From: Natribacillus halophilus
GTDB lineage: Bacteria; Bacillota; Bacilli; Bacillales; Marinococcaceae
Length of the DNA stretch: 64,000 nt
Direction of reading: 5' to 3'
NCBI RefSeq assembly: GCF_900100185.1
Contig: NZ_FNEN01000004.1
Location: 1 to 64,000, forward strand
Below are positions 1 through 8,850 of this stretch, in pieces; the first letter of the stretch is position 1, and each line of letters starts with the position of its first letter. Both the position numbers and the translations under genes were made by a program. The notes beneath the pieces were generated by a model, which saw only the letters and a program-made list of their open reading frames with translations, was not told the DNA's origin and did no database searches.

Positions 1-300
1 CAGGGTTCACTTGGGAAGAAAGGGCATTCCGGCATCTTAAAAACCAAGAAAACCCGAAAGAAATTTCTCAAAGACAAAAGTCATCGCATCCAGTTCGTTT
101 ATACACCGAAACACTGCTCATGGCTCAACCAAATCGAATGCTGGTTCAGTATTCTGTGTCGGGATTTAATCAACCCGAGAGCTAGCTTTACATCCATTGA
201 TGACTTAGCTTATCGCTTAGCTCAATATATCGAATATTATAATCAACATTTGGCCAAGCCGTTCCATTGGACGTTCAAAGGTCGTCCTTTGCAGGTGTGA
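1..300 (+). pseudogene. IS630-family transposase, C-terminal part (cut by window edge)
   Basis: Frame 1 is open from the left edge to TGA at 298-300, giving about 99 residues. HCSWLNQIECWFSILCRDL carries the last catalytic Glu in the N-x-I-E-x-x-W block of IS630/Tc1-type DDE transposases, followed by the usual tail with YYNQH. The N-terminal DDE residues lie outside the window, so whether the full gene is intact is unknown. The element abuts the 3' end of the McrB-like gene on the other strand and appears to have truncated it. Confidence 0.85.
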
Positions 301-309
301 TCACTTATT

Positions 310-1902
310 TCAGCCGTTTTGCACTAGTTTATTATCCAACCATTCGTCCCCGGAATTTATATCAATATATTCAAATTCCCATCTTCTTTTAAAGGCAGTA
401 TCTAAAGGGAAAACTCCTTGGTCGGCACTATTCATTGTTGCCCATATATACAAATTGTTTGGTAAGTATAAGTGATCTATATCTATTCCATTCATTCGTA
501 AATACATTTCCATTTCATAAGGTATTGAAATACTATAATCACTAAATCCGTCATCATCTCGATCGAGTATTTGAAACATATCACCAAACACGGCAGCAAC
601 ATTTGAACGATTGATCTCTTCTATGATCAACAAATAATTTTCTTCTTCATATTTTAATGCTTTGGTCAATATTCGAAGGAATGGTCCGGCTATATACTCA
701 TAAGTTACTGATGGCTCGTTAATAATGGGATATAATTCTTCATACTCTTCATCATTTATATTAATTACATCTTCAACAGAATATGGAGTTCTAGAGTATC
801 TTTCCGATTTACCATGTTCTTTATATATAGGAATTGGTTTGTATGATCCTACAAACTGAGCGTAAGAGTAATTCGGATGAAAAGTAACCCTTTCAAAGTT
901 TTCACCAAACTGCTCTTTATCAATGTTAAGCAAGTGACTTTTTCCTGTACCAGGTGCCCCATATATAATTCTGTTGTATGGCTTATCAATAGTATCAAGC
1001 TTTTGTATATCGCTGTTTTCTCTTTGGGGGTCTTGATCTAGTACATCAATAGTTATATTTGTAAGAGGCAAATAGTTGTTAATCCGTTCTGTATATTGTT
1101 TTAGTTCTTCTATATCCACACCATCGTTTACTATTGCTTCGTTGTCCTGTCTTTTTATATAAAAGTTTAGATTTTGACTTAATATATTGCGGAGAACACG
1201 AAGTGGCCCCTTTGGTTCCACTTCGCCTGTGATGTTCACATTAGTTTCACCATTAATTAACTGGGTGTAAATTCCCGATTGAAAGAATTTAATATCATCG
1301 TCATCATTAATCTGTACTCTGTAAACAGTTTCTTCCGATAAATGTGTGAATGCCTTTATTAATTTCTTTTCAAAAGAAGCATCGTATTGTAGTTTCTCTT
1401 CTGTTAGCCATGTAAACAATACCTTCTTAAAATCTTGTTCTTTAAGACTAATAAGAAGATCTAATTGATCAATGACTTTTGTAAAGCGTAATACTTTTTT
1501 ATATCGATCTCCTCCCTCTCTCTCCGCACTATCAGCAAGCTTATCATTTTCAAAATCAATGATAACGATCTTCCAAATTAATTCTAAACCTACAATCAGG
1601 TGTTCTATTTGAGAACGCACCAAGTTATTATAATCTAATATGTTATTAAATTTATTTTCATCCAAATCGGTCTCTTCTAGCTCTGCCGAGAAGTACTCTT
1701 TGATTTGCTCCTTCAATTCATCCTTTAATGCTATTTTATTATCCGCTGCTTCTTGCGAGTAATATAATTCAGCTTTTTCATCGTTTATCTTCCAAAGTAC
1801 ATATATTAGGCTTAGTAGTGGCTTTACTTTTGGAAGAGAAGATTTAATTCCTAGTTTAAGCTCTGTTTTTTTGTAATCATTTATTTTTTTAGGATATATC
1901 AT
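310..1902 (-). CDS. McrB-like AAA+ GTPase/ATPase of a restriction system, 3'-truncated
   Basis: 530 residues. An N-terminal region of about 300 residues without a recognised fold (probably DNA recognition) is followed by an AAA+ module: Walker A GAPGTGKS at about 315-322, Walker B LLIIEEINRSN at about 424-434, and the McrB-type MNSAD block at about 490 followed by FKRRWEF. McrB/LlaJI-R1 proteins normally continue well past this block. Here the frame stops 20 residues later (VQNG-stop) at the edge of the IS630 element, so the C-terminal lid and the downstream McrC-like nuclease gene are missing or displaced. It lies 74 bp after the cytosine methyltransferase, same strand. A GGAGG stands 12 nt before the ATG. 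Restriction is probably inactive in this form. Confidence 0.85.
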   Translation of the reverse strand: MIYPKKINDYKKTELKLGIKSSLPKVKPLLSLIYVLWKINDEKAELYYSQEAADNKIALKDELKEQIKEYFSAELEETDLDENKFNNILDYNNLVRSQIEHLIVGLELIWKIVIIDFENDKLADSAEREGGDRYKKVLRFTKVIDQLDLLISLKEQDFKKVLFTWLTEEKLQYDASFEKKLIKAFTHLSEETVYRVQINDDDDIKFFQSGIYTQLINGETNVNITGEVEPKGPLRVLRNILSQNLNFYIKRQDNEAIVNDGVDIEELKQYTERINNYLPLTNITIDVLDQDPQRENSDIQKLDTIDKPYNRIIYGAPGTGKSHLLNIDKEQFGENFERVTFHPNYSYAQFVGSYKPIPIYKEHGKSERYSRTPYSVEDVININDEEYEELYPIINEPSVTYEYIAGPFLRILTKALKYEEENYLLIIEEINRSNVAAVFGDMFQILDRDDDGFSDYSISIPYEMEMYLRMNGIDIDHLYLPNNLYIWATMNSADQGVFPLDTAFKRRWEFEYIDINSGDEWLDNKLVQNG

Positions 1903-1976
1903 ATAGATGAGTTGCCTCCATTATGTGCACAGGTAAATAAAAAATATCAGCTTTAATTATATGGCAACAATTTTCT

Positions 1977-3059
1977 CTAATCAACCTTTCCAGAAACTAC
2001 TATATTTTCTGGTATAGTCATGTCTCTATAAATTACCTCAGCAATTTTTAGGGCTAGTTTAGGAGGTACTGCATTTCCCACTTGTTTCATTTGAGAGGAT
2101 TTTGTTCCATAGAATCTGAATGTATCAGGAAAGGACTGGAACCTTGCAGCTTCTCTAACTGTAATGGCTCTATGCAAGAAAGGATGTGTGAACCTCCCGG
2201 ATGAGGGTGTATCAAATCTGGTAGTCATCGTTACTGATGGTTGATCTTCAATAATTCTTCCCCAAGTACCACTGTAAATGGACTTTGTATGATGTTCCTT
2301 CGGTAATGATTCTCTTCCTTTACCTTTTGGAACCATTCTCATCCGTTCAATCGCCAGCTTAGAGTGTTTTGTAGCCACGTGATTAAACAGTTTTGTAGAA
2401 CCTTTTCTTAATTCGCTTTGATAAAACGAATGGGGTGTAAATTTATATTCTTGTATTTCTTCTCCCTCGCCAGAATCTAAAAAAGCTAAATCCTCTATTG
2501 CATCTATTGCTGTAACACGATCTGATGTTCCTAATGGTAAGCTAATATGGCCATTATATTTACCAAGTATAAAAGCTCTCCGACGAATTTGTGGGACTCC
2601 ATATTCAAACGCATTAATAATGGCAGAATCTAAATTATAGCCTATTTCATTAAACATATCATATATTACTTTCTTGAAATGGCCATTGTTAGTCGTAAGG
2701 ATGTTGGGTACATTCTCTATTAAAAAATATGTTGGTCTAATGTACTCGACTACATTATAAAAAAACCTAAACAAAAAGTTCCTATCATCTTCTAATATGT
2801 TCCTATGTCCTTTTTGTGAGAAGCCTTGACATGGAGGTCCTCCGATAATAACATCGACGTTTCCTTTATATGGATGAAAATAAGAGCTATCTATCTTTGT
2901 TATATCCTCATTTAGCATATTAACTCCAATATGGTTTGATTGGTAAGAAAATGCAATATCAGAATCAATTTCATTTGATAGTACTATTTTAAATCCTGCA
3001 TTCCTAAAGCCATGGGATAACCCACCTACGCCCGAAAACAAATCCATTACACTCAACAT
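1977..3059 (-). CDS. DNA (cytosine-5)-methyltransferase
   Basis: Methylates cytosine C5 in a specific DNA site, protecting host DNA. Visible motifs in order: MDLFSGVGG (SAM binding, motif I), GGPPCQGFSQ (motif IV, catalytic Cys), ENVPNIL (motif VI), PQIRRRAFILG (motif VIII), and a C-terminal GNAVPPKLA (motif X). About 360 residues, usual length. I start at ATG 3057-3059 because GAGG lies 11 nt upstream and motif I follows at once; a GTG at 3081-3083 would add eight residues. The preceding N-type methyltransferase stops at 3073-3075, so the two are tightly coupled. The pair plus the McrB-like gene resembles LlaJI/BsuMI systems, which use two methyltransferases. Confidence 0.93.
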   Translation of the reverse strand: MLSVMDLFSGVGGLSHGFRNAGFKIVLSNEIDSDIAFSYQSNHIGVNMLNEDITKIDSSYFHPYKGNVDVIIGGPPCQGFSQKGHRNILEDDRNFLFRFFYNVVEYIRPTYFLIENVPNILTTNNGHFKKVIYDMFNEIGYNLDSAIINAFEYGVPQIRRRAFILGKYNGHISLPLGTSDRVTAIDAIEDLAFLDSGEGEEIQEYKFTPHSFYQSELRKGSTKLFNHVATKHSKLAIERMRMVPKGKGRESLPKEHHTKSIYSGTWGRIIEDQPSVTMTTRFDTPSSGRFTHPFLHRAITVREAARFQSFPDTFRFYGTKSSQMKQVGNAVPPKLALKIAEVIYRDMTIPENIVVSGKVD

Positions 3060-3072
3060 ACCAATCCATTCC

Positions 3073-3846
3073 TCATTCACCAATCAAATTTGTTATTTCA
3101 ATTATGTTATCATCTGAAGCTTGTTCGTCAATTCTTTTCTTGGCTGCTTCATAATAATTTTTTTCAATTTCACATCCTATAAAATTACGACCTAATTTTT
3201 TTGCTGCTACACCAGTTGTTCCACTTCCCATAAACGTATCTAGTATTGTATCATTTTGATTTGACATTAATCTAATAAAGTGTTCCATTAAAGCTAGTGG
3301 TTTTTGAGTTGGATGTGAAATATGTTTTTTTTCCTTTTTTGTAGCTGCTGAAGTTTCAATAAAATCATGAATAGCTTTCCCATCGTTATTATATGTACCT
3401 GTGCGGCCACTGTTAATAAAGTAGATCCAACCCTCTGTAGAATTAATAAAGTGAAGATTCATATTTCTAGGCATTGGATTCGTTTTGTGCCATATTCCTG
3501 TTGTCTTATAATAGAAGCTATGCAACTCAGCTATTTTAACAACAGATTCTACTCTGATTAGGGACATAAAGACAATGAGAGTGCCTTCCTTTTTTAACAC
3601 TCTGTTTGACTCAGAAAAGAACTTCTTCATAAATTCTATCCAGTCATCACTTTGTGATTCATCCCAGCCCGCGTCACCAAAAAAGTTTTCTCGCATTCGT
3701 TTTAAATTTGTTTGCCGTTTTTTCATGAAATTCGCTAGGTTATAAGGAGGATCAGTAAGTATGAAGTCAATGCTGTTACTTTCTAGATTGAGTAACGTTT
3801 CAATGCAATCACGGTTATATAACGATATAGTTGGTTCAAACTTCAT
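3073..3846 (-). CDS. Site-specific DNA methyltransferase, N6-adenine or N4-cytosine type
   Basis: 257 residues. Motif IV TDPPYN is near residue 31 and the SAM-binding motif DTFMGSGTTG is near residue 201, i.e. catalytic motif first, the beta-class order. HPTQKPLALMEHFI, typical of beta-class enzymes, lies just before it. DPPY is compatible with adenine or N4-cytosine as the target; sequence does not decide. First gene of the minus-strand restriction operon, with AAGGGTG a few bases before ATG. Together with the cytosine enzyme it could protect the two strands of an asymmetric site. Confidence 0.92.
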   Translation of the reverse strand: MKFEPTISLYNRDCIETLLNLESNSIDFILTDPPYNLANFMKKRQTNLKRMRENFFGDAGWDESQSDDWIEFMKKFFSESNRVLKKEGTLIVFMSLIRVESVVKIAELHSFYYKTTGIWHKTNPMPRNMNLHFINSTEGWIYFINSGRTGTYNNDGKAIHDFIETSAATKKEKKHISHPTQKPLALMEHFIRLMSNQNDTILDTFMGSGTTGVAAKKLGRNFIGCEIEKNYYEAAKKRIDEQASDDNIIEITNLIGE

Positions 3847-4337
3847 TAAATCACCCTTCTCTATATTATTGTATAAGATTTAGTAACGATAAATTCTATT
3901 ATATTATAGTTAAGTCATTTTGTAACCAGTTAGATTATTGTTACGAACCATTGTTTGTATTATTATTGTAGCAAATTTCTGTTCGCAAAGATAGTAATTT
4001 GAGCAAAGCGATACTTTTTTTCTTTTCATTGGATGGATGAAGGAAAGGAAGTAAGAAGAATAGAGAAGGTTTGTATAAATTAATGTTCTTATCACTAACC
4101 ATAGGACACAATCACGTATAGAAAGTACATGATGTTCAGGGAGAAATGAATAATAATTTAGGGGTTGCTGACCGTCCTACTTCTCATTTCATTCAAGCAA
4201 CTTCGGGGCTGTCTTAGTAAGAATTTTGGTGAGGGCATACTGGATGAAGATTTAACGATTCGGAAAAACCGAATTGTTCTAATGAAGGGAGAAGTTGGAA
4301 GAGAAATTTCATTTTTTACAAGTAGTAGGGGTGTTTC
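3847..4337. other. Intergenic, divergent promoters expected
   Basis: About 490 bp of AT-rich sequence between the leftward restriction operon and the rightward Nmad3 pseudogene. It must hold both promoters, but I see no clear consensus pair. Short open frames here (3910-4095, 4165-4500) have no recognisable content or ribosome binding site. Confidence 0.4.
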
Positions 4338-5184
4338 ATGTCCCGAAAAGTCATCCTCAGCAGAAAAGGTTTTGATGGATCCGCAGGCGGCAAACCGAGT
4401 CCGATTTTGGATAACAAGTTCGTGTCTTTGCCCATTCCAAGAGCAGAATCTGGTATTTTTTATAAAGATTTATCGTTGTCTTCAGAGGGAAATTACCTGA
4501 AGATAATGAAATATTTAGGGATCAAAATGTTTTCCGAAGCGAATTTAGACCCTGATTTGCAACGCTCGCTCTTGGAAGAACGTCATGAAGGAATGGCGAG
4601 GTTTATTTGGGCAATCCGGTAATTCGCTGGGGACGTTACGTTATCGGGATGTCGGGGAAGGGGATATTTTTCTTTTCTTCGGGTGGTTTAAGGAAGCAAG
4701 GAAAGAAGATGGCGTTTGGAAGTATGTCCCTCATGCCCCCAATATACACGCACTATATGGGTATTTGGAAGTTGATCGTGAACTGGATATCAAGGCAGGG
4801 GATCTAGTTCCTCCATGGGCAGCCTATCATCCTCATATAAAAAACAGTCATGAGCACAGAATAGGCGGAAATAGTGTGTATATGGCAACTTCAGAGTTCA
4901 GCAAAAATACCGAACAGCCAGGGTGGGGTTGTTTTCACTACGATCCACGGCTTGTCCTTACCAATGAAGACAAAACTGCACGTTCATTTTGGAAGTTGCC
5001 CGCTTGCTTTCAGGGAGAGCAAGATCAATTCACTTCCGGAATAAGAACATGGAATGTGCTGCCCGACGGTATGATTGAAATGCAAACCATCGGAAGGGGA
5101 GATCAGGAAATGTATGTAAGCAGCAATCCGGAGGTTGTTAAGTGGGCGGAGGAGTTAATTATGAATTGTACGGTTTATGAATAG
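4338..5184 (+). pseudogene. Nmad3-family protein (nucleotide modification associated domain 3), frameshifted
   Basis: The first frame begins at ATG 4338 with KVILSRKGFDGSAGGKPSP and SLPIPRAES, the family's N-terminal signature. It runs to ...LLEERHEGMARF and stops at 4620. The +1 frame resumes with WRGLFGQSG, then GDIFLFFGWFKEA and HPHIKNSHEHR, to TGA 5184. Joining at GAAGGA(A)TGG near 4592 gives a continuous protein of about 281 residues, and the 847-bp length fits one extra base. Nmad3 proteins have been linked by comparative genomics to modified-base DNA systems; the biochemical role is not established. Neighbourhood with two DNA methyltransferases fits a defence or modification context. 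Either a real null allele or a base-call error. Confidence 0.8.
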
Positions 5185-5355
5185 AACGAGACTCGAATGC
5201 TAATGTATCAAGGTGGCCTGATGGTGCCGAGGAGTATGGTGATTGATACAGAGAAAATCATATTTTATTGGTTAGAGCGGAAAGGGATTATATTTTCGTA
5301 AGATTCCGAAGCGTTTACCGCAAAATATATTTAAAAAAATAAAGGAGATACGCTC

Positions 5356-5691
5356 ATGGCTCGAAGCAGAATTGGACAGGAAATAGAACAGGTTGTTCAA
5401 GCGTATACGGAGCATTTGGAACAAGAATTATCACTTCGACATGTTTATATTTATGGGTCATACGTAAATGGTGATGCTACTGAAGATAGCGATATTGATG
5501 TGGCGGTTGTCGCTGATGACTTTACGGGGGATGTCATTGAAGATACGATGCGTCTGATGAGAATTCGCAGGAAGGTGGATGTCCGTATTGAACCTCACCC
5601 GTTTCAGATTGAGGAGTTTCAATCGGATCATCCGTTCGTCAAAGAAATAATTGAAAACGGCTATGAAGTGTTTTCACAGCCGGTGTATTAG
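5356..5691 (+). CDS. MNT-type minimal nucleotidyltransferase domain protein
   Basis: 111 residues of the DNA-polymerase-beta-like nucleotidyltransferase superfamily. VYIYGSYVNGDATEDSDIDVAVV contains the G-S-x(n)-D-x-D metal-binding motif; a third acidic residue lies in KVDVRIEPHP. AAAGGAG is 8 nt before ATG. Such proteins are often antitoxins that modify a HEPN toxin, but no HEPN gene is adjacent, so this copy is solitary. Its stop overlaps by 4 bp the stop of the convergent monooxygenase. Confidence 0.85.
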   Translation: MARSRIGQEIEQVVQAYTEHLEQELSLRHVYIYGSYVNGDATEDSDIDVAVVADDFTGDVIEDTMRLMRIRRKVDVRIEPHPFQIEEFQSDHPFVKEIIENGYEVFSQPVY

Positions 5692-6674
5692 ATAGTCAGG
5701 GATAATTCCCTGCCGATAAGTTCATACGACCGCACGCGATCGTCCGGATCATATGTGGTCGTCATGATCATGATTTCGTCTGCATGGTACGTCTTTTGCA
5801 TTTCTTTGATTTGTGCCTTTACTTCTTGCGGATCGCCGATGATCATCTGCTGTTTCATGTCTGCAAATCTTTCTTTTTCCTTATCCGTCAGCGGATAGTC
5901 CCTGGCTGTCTGAATCGAGGGTATGCCTTCTTCGCCTTCGCCTTTATCCCGCTGCAATTGCCAAATGAGTGAGCTTAGAGCGATGTCTTCCGCTTTTGCT
6001 GTCGTTTCTGCACAGACGGCGGATATGGTTACGATGACTTGCGGCGTTTGCCCTTGTTTTCTGGGCGTGAAAGCATCCAAATATTTTCGAGTGCTGGCAG
6101 GTCCATCTGCATCGCTCATGAACTGCCCGAACACATAGTTCACCCCATTTTCGCCTGCAAGTAAGGCACTTTTTTCACTCGTACCAAGCATCCAGGGCGT
6201 GGGCGGGACGTCAGGGAGTGGAGAGGCAGAGACTTTTGGATCCTGTCTGTCCAAATAATGGAGCAGTTCTTTTACTAAATCAGGCATCTTATAGACGTTT
6301 TGCAAAAAGTTATCATTTAAAGCATTCGTCACTTCTGCAGAGCCGCCCGGGGCGCGGCCGATACCTAGATCAATCCGATCCGGAAATAGTGTCGCTAGTT
6401 GGTTGTGGACTTCTGCGACTTTGTACGGTTTGTAGTGGGGCAGCAAAATAGTGCCGGTGCCGAGGCGAATCGTGTTCGTTTTTGCGCCAATGTAACCTAA
6501 CATGACCTCAGGCGCTGCAGAGGCAAGTCCCGGCAAATCATGATGTTCGGTCATCCAGAAACGTTCATATCCCAGCCTTTCACCCGCTTGTGCCAGCAGC
6601 ATTGATTCATTCAGTGCCTCTTCAGCCGTTTGATTCGACGAAATCGGAGATTGATCCAATATGCTTAGCTTCAT
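5688..6674 (-). CDS. LLM-class flavin-dependent oxidoreductase (luciferase-like monooxygenase)
   Basis: 328 residues, full length. N-terminal KLSILDQSPISS, FWMTEHHDLPGLASAAPEV and IRLGTGTILLPHYKPYKVAE, then RIDLGIGRAPGG, are hallmarks of the bacterial luciferase-like family that binds FMN in a TIM barrel (YwcH-type subgroup). The physiological substrate cannot be read from sequence. It overlaps the convergent nucleotidyltransferase by 4 bp and follows a small DUF3219 gene on the same strand by 18 bp, so the two may be co-transcribed. Confidence 0.92.
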   Translation of the reverse strand: MKLSILDQSPISSNQTAEEALNESMLLAQAGERLGYERFWMTEHHDLPGLASAAPEVMLGYIGAKTNTIRLGTGTILLPHYKPYKVAEVHNQLATLFPDRIDLGIGRAPGGSAEVTNALNDNFLQNVYKMPDLVKELLHYLDRQDPKVSASPLPDVPPTPWMLGTSEKSALLAGENGVNYVFGQFMSDADGPASTRKYLDAFTPRKQGQTPQVIVTISAVCAETTAKAEDIALSSLIWQLQRDKGEGEEGIPSIQTARDYPLTDKEKERFADMKQQMIIGDPQEVKAQIKEMQKTYHADEIMIMTTTYDPDDRVRSYELIGRELSLTI

Positions 6675-6692
6675 GAATGCACGCCTTCTTTC

Positions 6693-6980
6693 TTAGCTGT
6701 TAACTTCGATTAAACTTAATGTATAATCTCCCACTTGTCCCTCGATATATAAGTTCGTAATCGAGGTAAAATATTGCTGGATCGTCCCTCGGAAGGCTAG
6801 ATCTCTCTCCGGCACTTTTATATCAAACGTCCCTTCATATAGCAGAGTGGTGATGTCGTGATATTCCGTGCTCGTCACTTTAAACTCAATGGTGATTTTA
6901 TATAAGCCATCGACATTTTCTTCTTCATCATAGCTCTCAACTTTAATGGGGTAGTTATTTAGTAGGACTTCGTTAACCAT
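6693..6980 (-). CDS. DUF3219 family protein (YkvR-like)
   Basis: 95 residues starting MVNEVLLNNYPIKVESYDEEE, predicted all-beta, without signal peptide or membrane segment. Resembles the small YkvR/DUF3219 proteins of Bacillus; function unknown. Start chosen at ATG 6978-6980 because GAGAGG is 9 nt upstream; the longer open frame up to 7037 lacks a suitable ribosome site. Located just upstream of the LLM oxidoreductase on the same strand. Confidence 0.75.
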   Translation of the reverse strand: MVNEVLLNNYPIKVESYDEEENVDGLYKITIEFKVTSTEYHDITTLLYEGTFDIKVPERDLAFRGTIQQYFTSITNLYIEGQVGDYTLSLIEVNS

Positions 6981-7123
6981 AAGAACCATCCTCTCTTTCC
7001 TAAGGAAAAGGATAGCACTTAGGCAATCGCGAGGCAAAATATATGCGTGAACCTAAAGTGGTTGGAGGTGGAGCGTTGTCGGGGAGGCATGCGTCTGTTC
7101 GCATCGCACTTGGGGTTTGTTTT

Positions 7124-7717
7124 TTAACCAGAACGTCGTTGCAGCTTGTCCAGCTCTCGGTCGTGTTCACCGATTTTTCGGTCAAAATAGACAAAGTCTT
7201 CTTTGGTGGCGGTGTTGTTTTTAACGGCATTCAAATCGATTCTTATCGTCTCTACATCTGATCCCAGCGCGTCTAACTTTGCCGCTGTTTCTTCTAGGCC
7301 GTTGCGAAGAGCTCGTGTGATTTGCTGTAGTTCTGAGATTGACTCCCGCATGCCAGTCTGAGATATCTGTAACTCAGATATTGACTCCCGTATGCCGGTT
7401 TGTGATGTCTGTAACTCAGATATTGACTCCCGTATGCCGGTCTGTGATGTCTGTAGCTCAGATATTGATTCCCGTATGCCAGTATTGGATGTCTGGAGCT
7501 CTGTAATAGATTCCTGCATGCCGGCCTGAGATTTTTGAAGCTCTGAAATGGAGTCCCGCATACCAGCCTGAGATTTCTGCAGCTCTGAGATGGACCCTCG
7601 CATGTCGGTCTGGGAGTTGTGCAATTCTGTAATAGATTCCTGTATGCCGGCCTGGGATTTCTGCATTTCTGTAACAGCTTCAATCAATGTTTCAATTTTC
7701 TGTTCGATTGTGCTCAT
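7124..7717 (-). CDS. Coiled-coil protein with 14-residue tandem repeats
   Basis: 197 residues from ATG 7715-7717 (GAAAGGA 8 nt upstream; an upstream ATG at 7747 has no good site). After EQKIETLIEAVTEMQKSQ come eight 14-residue units of the type SISELQKSQAGMRD, two heptads each, a regular left-handed coiled coil. The tail (LEETAAKLDALGSDVETI, then KIGEHDRELDKLQ) is also helical. No signal peptide or membrane anchor. Similar in plan to 13063-13347 and 30559-31155; function unknown, possibly a scaffold. The 42-bp DNA repeat makes copy-number change by slippage likely. Confidence 0.75.
   Translation of the reverse strand: MSTIEQKIETLIEAVTEMQKSQAGIQESITELHNSQTDMRGSISELQKSQAGMRDSISELQKSQAGMQESITELQTSNTGIRESISELQTSQTGIRESISELQTSQTGIRESISELQISQTGMRESISELQQITRALRNGLEETAAKLDALGSDVETIRIDLNAVKNNTATKEDFVYFDRKIGEHDRELDKLQRRSG
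7325..7660 (-). repeat. 42-bp tandem repeat, 8 units, coding
   Basis: Units begin near 7341, 7383, 7425, 7467, 7509, 7551, 7593 and 7635, spacing exactly 42 bp. They encode the 14-residue coiled-coil repeats. The units at 7341-7467 are nearly identical; the later ones have diverged. Confidence 0.9.
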
Positions 7718-7864
7718 ATATATCGTCCTTTCTATGTTTGTACTCATTGTATCATCTTTTCATCCTTGCGGGGGAATTTTTCGTTTAATAACGAGAGCGT
7801 TGGTTCCGGGTTGGTATAATGAATGATAGAAATTGAACGATTATTATACTGAGGAGTGTCAAAC

Positions 7865-8821
7865 ATGACCATTCACCACCATCATCACGCGTACACGACC
7901 ATTCATGATTTTGTCTCTCACAAGCATTATGGCTGGGACAATGCTCTTGCACCTATCGCAGAGGTAGATGCTGGACAGACGGTAAACTATCAAATTACAG
8001 AAGCTTCGGACGGGCAATTTACGAAGCATTCGACGGTAGATGACGTAAAAAATATTGATTTCGGCAAAGTGAACCCGGTGGCCGGTCCTATTTATGTGAA
8101 AGGTGCCGAGCCGGGTGATACGTTGGAAGTGGAAATGCTCGATTTTCGTCATTTGGAGTGGGGTTGGACGGCGCTGATTCCGGGCTTCGGGTTGTTGGCG
8201 GATGAGTTTGAAAACCCGGCCATCAAGACGTTTGATTTGACGGGAGCGCATAAAACGGAATTTTTGGATGGGATCGATATCTTTTTAAAACCTTTTCCGG
8301 GGACAGCCGGCGTTGCCCTTCCTGAAAAAGGGAATTTCAGTGTCGTGCCTCCGCGAAAGAATGGCGGAAATGTGGATATTCGCCATCTTACACGCGGCAC
8401 TAAATTATACCTGCCGGTTTGGGTAGAGGGCGCCTTGTTTTCGATTGGGGATACTCACGCAGCCCAGGGGGATGGAGAAGTGTGCGGAACAGCTATCGAA
8501 GCATCGATGGAAGCTTCCGTCCGCTTCAAGCTGCACAAAGGGAAATCGATCGCCGAACCGCGCTATGAAATCCCCGGGCCGCCAACGCCGGAAGCCGATA
8601 GCCGCGGGTATTATGTCACTACGGGGCATGGGGAAGATTTTATGACCGCATCCAAAAACGCGATCCGTTATATGGTCGAACACCTGGTGGATACGTATAA
8701 AATGACTGATGAAGAAGCGTATATGCTCTGTAGCATTGCGGTGGATCTGCGCATAAGCGAAATCGTCAATATGCCGCATTGCCTTGTTTCCGCGTTTTTG
8801 CCGAATAGTATTTTTAGGTGA
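7865..8821 (+). CDS. Acetamidase/formamidase family amidohydrolase
   Basis: 318 residues, FmdA/AmdA family, hydrolysing short aliphatic amides to the acid and ammonia. Visible family blocks: NPVAGPIYVKGAEPGDTLEV, GWTALIPGFGLL, SIGDTHAAQGDGEVCGTAIE (conserved D-x-H, E and C residues of the metal site) and ISEIVNMPHCLVSA. Start at ATG 7865 since GAGGAG at 7851-7856 is 8 nt away; GTG 7856 overlaps that site. The N-terminus reads MTIHHHHHAY, a natural His run. Monocistronic; the following 380 bp are a tandem-repeat array. Confidence 0.92.
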   Translation: MTIHHHHHAYTTIHDFVSHKHYGWDNALAPIAEVDAGQTVNYQITEASDGQFTKHSTVDDVKNIDFGKVNPVAGPIYVKGAEPGDTLEVEMLDFRHLEWGWTALIPGFGLLADEFENPAIKTFDLTGAHKTEFLDGIDIFLKPFPGTAGVALPEKGNFSVVPPRKNGGNVDIRHLTRGTKLYLPVWVEGALFSIGDTHAAQGDGEVCGTAIEASMEASVRFKLHKGKSIAEPRYEIPGPPTPEADSRGYYVTTGHGEDFMTASKNAIRYMVEHLVDTYKMTDEEAYMLCSIAVDLRISEIVNMPHCLVSAFLPNSIFR

Positions 8822-8850
8822 CATGAGCAGGGGATTTTTTCCTGGAATGC

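Noticed and set aside
3910-4500. Short frames in the gap between the methyltransferase and Nmad3
   Set aside because: No ribosome sites, no recognisable content; 4165-4500 overlaps the Nmad3 frame out of phase.
5356-5691. Complete MNT/HEPN toxin-antitoxin module
   Set aside because: No HEPN-like gene flanks the nucleotidyltransferase; its downstream neighbour is a convergent metabolic gene.
7043-7261. Plus-strand frame opposite the coiled-coil gene
   Set aside because: Antisense to a repeat gene with a good start on the other strand; no coding signature.
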